Both the position numbers and the translations under genes were made by a program. 39,850 bases of DNA. Source: Desulfosporosinus sp. (lineage in GTDB: Bacteria; Bacillota; Desulfitobacteriia; Desulfitobacteriales; Desulfitobacteriaceae). Location: the NCBI GenBank assembly GCA_027353165.1, contig DAIEHY010000004.1:1-39850 (forward strand), read 5' to 3'. Under the pieces are notes generated by a model that ran no database searches, was not told the origin of the DNA, and worked only from the letters and a program-made list of their open reading frames with translations. Each line of letters begins with the position of its first letter. Position 1 is the first letter of the stretch. This document shows positions 33,802 to 39,850 of the stretch, piece by piece.

Positions 33802-35091
33802 GTGTCCGTATATAATTCGCTGGATTCGATTACCGATGAACTCCATAAATGTATGAAGTGCGGAAACTGTATGGCCGTATGTCCAATTTATAAAGAAACT
33901 CGTCAAGAAGTGGGAGTTGCAAGAGGTAAGATCAGCTTAGTAGAGTACCTCCTTGCAGGGGAACTTGACATGACTGAAGGATTAGCTGATCGCTTTTCTC
34001 TTTGTACTACTTGCATGGCCTGTAATACGAACTGTCCTTGTGGGGTCAGATTTGATAAAATTATTTTAGCTGCTAGGGCAGAAGCAGTACGCAAAAAAGG
34101 GTTACACTCGGTCAAGAAGATTGCGTTTACCGCCTTAAAGATGCAGCGTTTATTTGATCTGGGCATGAAGACTGGTAGCATATTCCAAGGTGTAGCCTTA
34201 AAACACTTACCTCATAAAAGTGATCGGATCGCACGCATGCGTTTTGATGTTGGAATTGGAACCGAAAAAGTGTTTCCAATGTTAGCGAAAAAGACTCTGC
34301 GATCAGAGTTTCCAGAAGTTATACGGGTTAACAACCCAAAAATGAGAGTGGCATTCTTCACGGGTTGTATGATCAATTATTTCTACACAGATATCGGTAG
34401 GGCTGTGGTCGAGGTGCTTAATGAAAATGATATCGAAGTTGTTATTCCGAGGGGCCAGGGATGTTGCGGGATCCCCGCTTCAGTTAATGGGGACGTTGTT
34501 TCAGCGCGTGCCTTGGCAAAACGCAATTTGCGTGCGTTTGAAAAATTGGGTGCCGATGCCTTAGTCGTGGCCTGTTCTTCAGGTGGAACTGCTTGGAAGC
34601 ATGTCTTCGCAGAACTATTGGAGAATGACCCGGAATTTAAGGTGTTGGCGGATAAATGGGCTTCGAAGTCGTATGACATTTCTGAGTTTCTAATTCATAA
34701 AGTACCTTTCAAAAAGGAAGGCTTAGGTCGTGTGGAACGTAAAGTAACTTATCATGATCCTTGCCACTTAAACCGTGGTCAAGGAATAAGCCGTGAACCA
34801 CGCGAAATCCTTACTAGTATTCCTGGAGTAGAAGTGATTGAAATGAAAGAGCCGGGTCGATGTTGTGGTATGGCTGGATCGTTTAGCATCGTTCATCCCG
34901 ATCTTTCAGTACAGATTTCGGATCATAAAACAGCTGATATTGCCCTAACTCATACGGACACCGTAGCAACGGGTTGTCCTGCCTGCCGCTTACAATTGAA
35001 AAGTGGGGTAGAGAATGCTGGGATTGAAGAAGAAGTCGTTCACACAATTCAAATTTTAGCAGAATCTTATCGGGCAGGTAAAAAAAACTAA
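33802..35091 (+). CDS. glcF: (Fe-S)-binding protein, GlcF-like (two 4Fe-4S motifs, two CCG domains); GTG start at 33802
   Basis: 'CMKCGNCMAVCPIYKET', 'CTTCMACNTNCPCGV', 'GQGCCGIPA', 'DPCHLNRGQ', 'PGRCCGMAGSF'; RBS AAGGAGGG. Confidence 0.92.
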   Translation: MSVYNSLDSITDELHKCMKCGNCMAVCPIYKETRQEVGVARGKISLVEYLLAGELDMTEGLADRFSLCTTCMACNTNCPCGVRFDKIILAARAEAVRKKGLHSVKKIAFTALKMQRLFDLGMKTGSIFQGVALKHLPHKSDRIARMRFDVGIGTEKVFPMLAKKTLRSEFPEVIRVNNPKMRVAFFTGCMINYFYTDIGRAVVEVLNENDIEVVIPRGQGCCGIPASVNGDVVSARALAKRNLRAFEKLGADALVVACSSGGTAWKHVFAELLENDPEFKVLADKWASKSYDISEFLIHKVPFKKEGLGRVERKVTYHDPCHLNRGQGISREPREILTSIPGVEVIEMKEPGRCCGMAGSFSIVHPDLSVQISDHKTADIALTHTDTVATGCPACRLQLKSGVENAGIEEEVVHTIQILAESYRAGKKN

Positions 35092-35124
35092 TAGCTCATT
35101 AAGGGTGGTCGAAACGAGATGGTT

Positions 35125-35170
35125 AAACATGGAAACACTTAATAATATAAGTGTTTCCATGTTTTATTTG
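35125..35170 (+). terminator. Intrinsic terminator after glcF
   Basis: AAACATGGAAACACTT AATAATAT AAGTGTTTCCATGTTT, 16 bp perfect stem, T-rich tail. Confidence 0.88.
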
Positions 35171-35240
35171 TTCCAAAATTATGGTAAACTGATGTGTGGT
35201 ATAAAGTCTGGATAGAGATTTAACGAGGAGTGAAACTAGG

Positions 35241-35960
35241 GTGAATTTAAAACCCATAAAGACCCGGAAAATCTATGAGCAGATTGTTGACCAAGTTGGA
35301 CACCTGGTTGCTGAAGGACAGTTAAAACCCGGTGATAGGTTACCTTCAGAACGTGAATTGGTAGAGCGGTTTCAAGTAAGTCGTGCCTCGATCAGAGAAG
35401 CTATTAGTGCTCTGGAGATGATGGGTTTGATTGAAGTGCGCTCTGGAGAAGGAACTTATATCAGGCAGGTTAATATTGAATCCGTAGTGACACCGCTTGC
35501 ATGGATGCTATTCATTGAAACGGATTCGGATTTGGAACTTTATGAAGCTCGCAAAATTTTAGAGGTTCAGGCTGCGGGATTGGCTGCTGAGAGAGCGGGA
35601 GAAGATGAGATCAAAGATTTGTTTGATGCACTTGAAACCATGCGAAAGGACCTTAAGAACCATCGTTTAGGGGAAGAAGCTGATCATCAATTCCATTATG
35701 CAATTGCAAGGGCGACGCATAACAAAATTTTGATTCGTCTCATGAACACACTTTCGGATACTATGCAAAAGGCCCTCAAAACTAGTCGCAGTAGACTTTA
35801 CGAACACGGTGAGACTCCTAAGAAATTATATGATGAGCATTGTAAGATTTATAAGGCGATTAAAAATCATGACATAGAAGATGCACAAAAGTTTATGTTG
35901 GATCATTTGCTCGGCGTGGAGAGACAGTTGGCAAGGTATTTGAGTATGGATATAGACTAA
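35241..35960 (+). CDS. FadR-subfamily GntR transcriptional regulator (LldR-like)
   Basis: 'QIVDQVGHLVAEGQLKPGDRLPSERELVERFQVSRASIREAISALEMMGLIEVRSGEGTYI' wHTH plus all-helical FCD domain 'DHQFHYAIARATHNKILIRLM'. Confidence 0.93.
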   Translation: MNLKPIKTRKIYEQIVDQVGHLVAEGQLKPGDRLPSERELVERFQVSRASIREAISALEMMGLIEVRSGEGTYIRQVNIESVVTPLAWMLFIETDSDLELYEARKILEVQAAGLAAERAGEDEIKDLFDALETMRKDLKNHRLGEEADHQFHYAIARATHNKILIRLMNTLSDTMQKALKTSRSRLYEHGETPKKLYDEHCKIYKAIKNHDIEDAQKFMLDHLLGVERQLARYLSMDID

Positions 35961-35998
35961 AAGGGACGGAAACACTAAACATGTTTCCGTCCCTTTAT
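35960..35998 (+). terminator. Intrinsic terminator after the GntR gene
   Basis: AAAGGGACGGAAAC ACTAAACAT GTTTCCGTCCCTTT. Confidence 0.85.
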
Positions 35999-36092
35999 TG
36001 GAAAGGTAGCTTGTTATGGGCCATTAGAGGAAATTATGGATTAGAAGCGAATTAATAGTCATGGTTAGAATTGTGATAGTGAGGATAAAATG

Positions 36093-37163
36093 ATGACATG
36101 TCAAATGGTATATTTCAATGGAAACTGTCTTAATTCAAAAAAACCTTATGCGCGACCTTGTCGCTTGTGTATAGAGCATTGTCCGCATCAAGCGATTTCG
36201 GAATATCGGCAGTTGGAAGCAAAACGTTGCACAGAATGCGGAGTATGTATGGCCGTGTGCCCGAGCGACGGATTTGCGGATCGAACGATGGATAGACTTC
36301 ATGATTTTTTAATCGAAAACGAAAAAATAATTTTAAATTGCCCTAAGGCAAGACCACAAGGTTTTGAGATCCCTTGTTTGGGAATGTTTGATCGTGATAG
36401 TTGGATGACTCTCATGATTTTAGCTAAGAGAAAGTCTGTTACGCTCATGACGGGTGTTTGTTCAGAGTGCGATGATCGTCATGCTTGTGCATCGAGTGTC
36501 AAGGTTTTTAAACAGGTTCATCTGGACTGGCCAGAGCATCCAGCTGTTCAAATCCAAGTTCGCGCAGATGATGGTAGTGCAGTCAAACTAGAACCAGCGT
36601 TTAAAGCCCCTGTCTCAAATAAAAGGGTAACAAAGTCTGGGTGGAGGCAAAGGAGCCTGGAGAAGATGGAAGAATGGCTGCCGAGCTTAGCCGGGGACGA
36701 AACTTATTCAATGCCCAAATCACGTCAATGGTTGATTGAAGCTTTGGGGGATACTCCTGATGGAAAAATTCCGTTTAGGGCTTTAACTGTGGCAGATAGT
36801 TGTACAAATTGCGGTGTTTGTGCAGCGATTTGCCCACAAGGCGCGTTGCAGAAGCGAGAAACTCGAGATCTTAATCCAAGTACTGAAGAGCAGGACAAAG
36901 AGGAAAAGATCCTCTCCCTGCGACTTATTCTGGAACCCCAAAAGTGTGTTCATTGCCAGCGCTGTGTAGAAACTTGCCCACCTCAAGCCTTGTCTTTTGG
37001 TCTTAAATCATTGTCACATCGTTTATTAACTGGTAAGATACTAATTCATGAGGGACAGCCAAGTTATTGTACTCGATGCGGCAAACGAATTTTTGATAAA
37101 GCAGAGTTGTGCCTAGTATGCGCTACCAGTGATCCAGAGAGTCGTAGTTTTTTTTCGAGCTAG
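36093..37163 (+). CDS. Multi-[4Fe-4S] ferredoxin-domain protein with two dicluster-like regions and a C-terminal Cys4 ribbon
   Basis: 'PCRLCIEHCPHQAI', 'RCTECGVCMAVCPSDG', 'SCTNCGVCAAICPQGAL', 'KCVHCQRCVETCPPQAL', 'YCTRCGKRIFDKAELCLVCAT'. Confidence 0.88.
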   Translation: MTCQMVYFNGNCLNSKKPYARPCRLCIEHCPHQAISEYRQLEAKRCTECGVCMAVCPSDGFADRTMDRLHDFLIENEKIILNCPKARPQGFEIPCLGMFDRDSWMTLMILAKRKSVTLMTGVCSECDDRHACASSVKVFKQVHLDWPEHPAVQIQVRADDGSAVKLEPAFKAPVSNKRVTKSGWRQRSLEKMEEWLPSLAGDETYSMPKSRQWLIEALGDTPDGKIPFRALTVADSCTNCGVCAAICPQGALQKRETRDLNPSTEEQDKEEKILSLRLILEPQKCVHCQRCVETCPPQALSFGLKSLSHRLLTGKILIHEGQPSYCTRCGKRIFDKAELCLVCATSDPESRSFFSS

Positions 37164-37429
37164 TTCCCGCATCCACACCCGCACTGGTCACTGTGCTCGT
37201 GCGGGTGTTTCTTGGATTCCCGCAAAAGTTGATTGGTTAAATGGGTTACATGAGATATAGGTTGTTGTTGAATTTCTTTAGCCAGATTAATGACTTCTTC
37301 AATTTCCTCTGCAGCTAAACCTAGGGCTAAGGCCTCTGTGACTGCAACACGAAGGGTTGCAAGGGCATTACAGGCTACTGCTGCCGAGATTTGCGTTAGA
37401 ACAATCGTTCGTTGATCGAGACTCATCAA
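37160..37429 (-). CDS. Small carboxymuconolactone decarboxylase/AhpD-like protein with His/Cys-rich tail; probable start 'MSLDQRTIVL'
   Basis: 'ISAAVACNALATLRVAVTEALALGLAAEEIEEVINLAKEIQQQPISHV' resembles the CMD helical repeat; tail HPHEHSDQCGCGCGN; shares CTAG as overlapping stop codons with the convergent gene. Confidence 0.65.
   Translation of the reverse strand: MMSLDQRTIVLTQISAAVACNALATLRVAVTEALALGLAAEEIEEVINLAKEIQQQPISHVTHLTNQLLRESKKHPHEHSDQCGCGCGN
37175..37213 (+). terminator. Possible terminator for the ferredoxin gene, embedded in the opposing coding sequence
   Basis: ACACCCGCAC (37175-37184) N14 GTGCGGGTGT (37199-37208) then TTCTT. Confidence 0.55.
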
Positions 37430-37531
37430 GCATTCCTCCAAATTTAGATCTTAGTCCATTAAGTTAGGGATATTGATAATTTTAGCATAGAAGAGTTCGA
37501 AGGGCAAAAGCCAACAAGAAAGGAATAAGCT

Positions 37532-38794
37532 ATGAACGAGTATCAGGTTATTGTGGTTGGCGGCGGCGCTGCGGGTATGATGGCCGCTGGACAAGCTGCA
37601 AAGGGGGGGGCAAAGGTTCTCTTAGTTGAAAAGAAAGAGCGTCTAGGACGGAAGATTGCGATTACCGGAAAAGGACGTTGTAACATAACGAACGAAGAAA
37701 ACGTAGCAGATTTTATCAGCCATTATCCAGGCAATGGACGTTTCCTACACGGCATTTTAAGAGGGTTTGATAACGTGGCTTTGCGAGAGTTCTTTGCTCA
37801 ATACGGAGTCGAGACGAAAGTTGAGCGTGGAGGGCGTGTGTTCCCAGTTTCAGATGATGCAGAAAAGATTGTAGAGGCTTTAGTAACCTTTCTCACAGAA
37901 TCGAGAGTAGAGATTCGAACCGGATTTATCGTAGAGGAGATCTTAGTTAAGGATGGTCAGGTGAGGGGTGTAAGAGGAAATGGTCAGCAAAGCTTCTTTG
38001 CCCCTGTGGTAATCATTTGTACGGGAGGTTTATCCTATCCAGCAACCGGGTCGAGTGGAGATGGCTTTCGGTTTGCCCGCAACCTTGGGCACAAAGTAAT
38101 TGACCCCAGACCCGCTTTAGTTCCACTTAAAACGGCAGAAAGCTGGGTGAAAGAACTTCAAGGATTAGCCTTGAAAAACGTGGAGGGGTCGTTGTGGATA
38201 GCTGGCAAGAAGCAAATAACTGAGTTTGGAGAAATGTTATTTACACATTTTGGGGTCTCCGGGCCCATTATCTTAACCATGAGCCGTCGAGCCGGGGATG
38301 CGTTGCGGGTCGGGGAAAAGGTTGAGTTAAGGATTAATTTCAAACCGGCCCTTTCCCAGGAACAATTAGATGCTCGAGTTCAACGGGATTTTCAAAAGTA
38401 TAGTAACAAGCAGTTTAAGAATGCTCTCGATGACCTTTTGCCCCAAAGCTTAATCCCCGTCATGATCCATTTAAGTGGGATTAACCCGGAAGGGGTAGTG
38501 CATCAAATCAGCCGCGAACAACGAAAATACTTGGTCAGATTGTTACAAGAGTTGCCCATCACAATTATCGGCACTCTTTCCATTGAGACAGCAATTGTAA
38601 CAGCCGGTGGGGTGGATGTAAAAGAAATTAACCCTAAGACAATGGCTTCTAAATGTCTGCAAGGGCTTTATTGGGCAGGCGAAGTGGTTGATGTCGACGG
38701 TATTACGGGAGGATATAACCTCCAGGCTGCATTTGCTATGGGGTATCGGGCAGGGTTTGCAACTCATCAGGTTGCTTCACCGTGGTCTGTTTAA
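37532..38794 (+). CDS. HI0933/BaiN-family NAD(P)/FAD-dependent oxidoreductase
   Basis: 'VIVVGGGAAGMMAAGQAAKGGAKVLLVEKKERLGRKIAITGKGRCNITNE', 'TAGGVDVKEINPKTMASKCLQGLYWAGEVVDVDGITGGYNLQAAFAMG'. Confidence 0.95.
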   Translation: MNEYQVIVVGGGAAGMMAAGQAAKGGAKVLLVEKKERLGRKIAITGKGRCNITNEENVADFISHYPGNGRFLHGILRGFDNVALREFFAQYGVETKVERGGRVFPVSDDAEKIVEALVTFLTESRVEIRTGFIVEEILVKDGQVRGVRGNGQQSFFAPVVIICTGGLSYPATGSSGDGFRFARNLGHKVIDPRPALVPLKTAESWVKELQGLALKNVEGSLWIAGKKQITEFGEMLFTHFGVSGPIILTMSRRAGDALRVGEKVELRINFKPALSQEQLDARVQRDFQKYSNKQFKNALDDLLPQSLIPVMIHLSGINPEGVVHQISREQRKYLVRLLQELPITIIGTLSIETAIVTAGGVDVKEINPKTMASKCLQGLYWAGEVVDVDGITGGYNLQAAFAMGYRAGFATHQVASPWSV

Positions 38795-38832
38795 GACATT
38801 TCCTGCATACACTTTTTTCGAGGTGATGCAAA

Positions 38833-39312
38833 GTGCGTCGAAGAGGAAGTCTATTAGAGTGGATGTGGAATATTGTTCAGCGGGGAGAACGTCGGATCAT
38901 TCGCGTGATGGTCTTGGCATCGGTAGTCCTTGTTTTGATGCAGTTAAGTGCTACAAGAGACCCGGTGGAATTTTATATGGCGATGGCGGAAAGGGTTGAA
39001 GCACCTCCGCTGGATTTGCCCCCTCTTGAAAAGTCCACCTTAGTTGATACTGTTAATATCTGGAATTTGACACTTAAAGCGGTACCTGCTCTGCCGGTTC
39101 GTGTGATCCAAAATGGCAAAGTGATAGCGACTTTAGCGAAAGGGGAACAACAATTAACCGTTCAATCGGGTCAAATCCAACTAGATGGGGTAGGAATAGC
39201 TCAGCGCGTACAGGTTCAAGTTCTTAAAAAAGATCCCCAATTACTTGAGCCGCGTCTTAACCAAGTTTTTGTGGTGCAAGGTAATCAACAGAATGTGAGT
39301 GTAAGACCTTAA
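38833..39312 (+). CDS. Hypothetical membrane-anchored protein with predicted extracytoplasmic beta-rich domain
   Basis: N-terminal basic region then TM 'VMVLASVVLVLMQLSA'; RBS GAGGTGATGC, GTG-type start. Confidence 0.65.
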   Translation: MRRRGSLLEWMWNIVQRGERRIIRVMVLASVVLVLMQLSATRDPVEFYMAMAERVEAPPLDLPPLEKSTLVDTVNIWNLTLKAVPALPVRVIQNGKVIATLAKGEQQLTVQSGQIQLDGVGIAQRVQVQVLKKDPQLLEPRLNQVFVVQGNQQNVSVRP

Positions 39313-39314
39313 TG

Positions 39315-39343
39315 TTGCAAAGCACTTGTTAGCGTACTATAAT
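39315..39343 (+). promoter_or_regulatory. Predicted sigma-A promoter for the hutP-like gene leader
   Basis: TTGCAA (39315-39320)-N17-TATAAT (39338-39343). Confidence 0.75.
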
Positions 39344-39348
39344 TATCC

Positions 39349-39376
39349 ATAAATCATAAAGTATAAATCATAAAGT
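39349..39376 (+). repeat. Exact tandem duplication of a 14-mer
   Basis: ATAAATCATAAAGT twice, head to tail (39349-39362, 39363-39376). Confidence 0.9.
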
Positions 39377-39475
39377 ATGATGGTTTCTCATTCATGAGAA
39401 AAGGAGGGTAGAACGGTAGAATGGAATGTTCCGCGTTTATGTAGTAGAATGGTGGGATGGTTTAATCGGAATTTT

Positions 39476-39500
39476 AAGACACTGTTCAGTGTCTTTTTCT
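39476..39500 (+). terminator. Intrinsic terminator within the leader of the hutP-like gene
   Basis: AAGACACT GTTC AGTGTCTT TTTCT. Confidence 0.8.
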
Positions 39501-39591
39501 ACCATTCTATACGTTATATCTAGGGGAGCCTTTTTATACTAGTAGAGGGCGTAGATAAGTGGGGTTAATTCGTGGGAAAGGGAGAACGCGT

Positions 39592-39850
39592 ATGGCACAA
39601 AGTAAAAAAATAGCGCTCGCAGCCTTAAGAATGGCTATGACAGAAAGCCGAGAAGAAGAAGCTCAATTAAAAGAGTCATATCATCGACTTGGGGTTAAAA
39701 CGGCTGCGGTCGATTATGGAGGAGAGTATATTAGCTCGGTTCGCAAGATCGTGGAGCGTGCCATAGTGGCGGCCAAACGCGAAGGAGCTATTCAAGAAAC
39801 ACATGGGGATGAAGGGGCTGTAGCCGGTGCAACCCGCGAGGCCTTAAGTC
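39592..39850 (+). CDS. hutP: HutP family protein (3' end beyond the window)
   Basis: 'MAQSKKIALAALRMAMTESREEEAQLKESYHRLGVKTAAVDYGGEYISSVRKIVERAIVAAKREGAIQETHGDEGAVAGATREAL' resembles HutP; RBS GGGAGAACGCGTATG. Confidence 0.85.
   Translation, partial: MAQSKKIALAALRMAMTESREEEAQLKESYHRLGVKTAAVDYGGEYISSVRKIVERAIVAAKREGAIQETHGDEGAVAGATREALS

Noticed and set aside
34383-34679. 98-aa minus-strand ORF inside glcF
   Set aside because: Antisense shadow; glcF Cys motifs firmly establish the coding frame.
1-39850. CRISPR arrays, tRNA/rRNA genes, IS elements, prophage or classic defence systems
   Set aside because: No regularly spaced repeats, tRNA-like cloverleafs, transposase/integrase or defence gene families were recognised on either strand.

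Overview
This 39.85 kb window is chromosomal DNA from a spore-forming anaerobic Firmicute. The gene content looks like the Desulfosporosinus/Desulfitobacterium group, but that is inference. The left part holds the 3' end of a dacF-like carboxypeptidase gene, the spoIIAA-spoIIAB-sigF operon on the minus strand, and divergent spoVAC-VAD-VAE-VAF. A three-gene cassette follows, made of acyl-CoA-dehydratase-activase-related proteins. Next come a lysine riboswitch with lysA, an LCP protein, a pspC/LiaF-like pair, a DHH-CBS-CBS-nucleotidyltransferase fusion, an M50 protease, trpS, scpA/scpB, an AlkA-type glycosylase, gerW(ytfJ)-like, spmA/spmB, two glycosyltransferases and rluB. The right part holds a lactate module (two lactate permeases, GlcD-like and GlcF-like proteins, a FadR/GntR regulator), a multi-[4Fe-4S] protein, an HI0933-type flavoprotein, and the 5' end of a HutP-family gene at the right edge. 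No CRISPR array, rRNA, tRNA, transposase or prophage was seen. The most interesting signals are regulatory or architectural: (i) a promoter, UAG-rich leader and intrinsic terminator ahead of the hutP-like gene; (ii) three matching promoter plus TGGTCTGAC operator arrangements across the lactate module; (iii) the split activase cassette behind spoVA; (iv) an ECF (sigma-W-like) promoter ahead of pspC/liaF-like genes; (v) a sigma-H promoter with a perfect 0A box ahead of spoIIA; (vi) a His/Cys metal-binding tail encoded inside a terminator-like hairpin; (vii) a TrpRS with a predicted Fe-S Cys motif.
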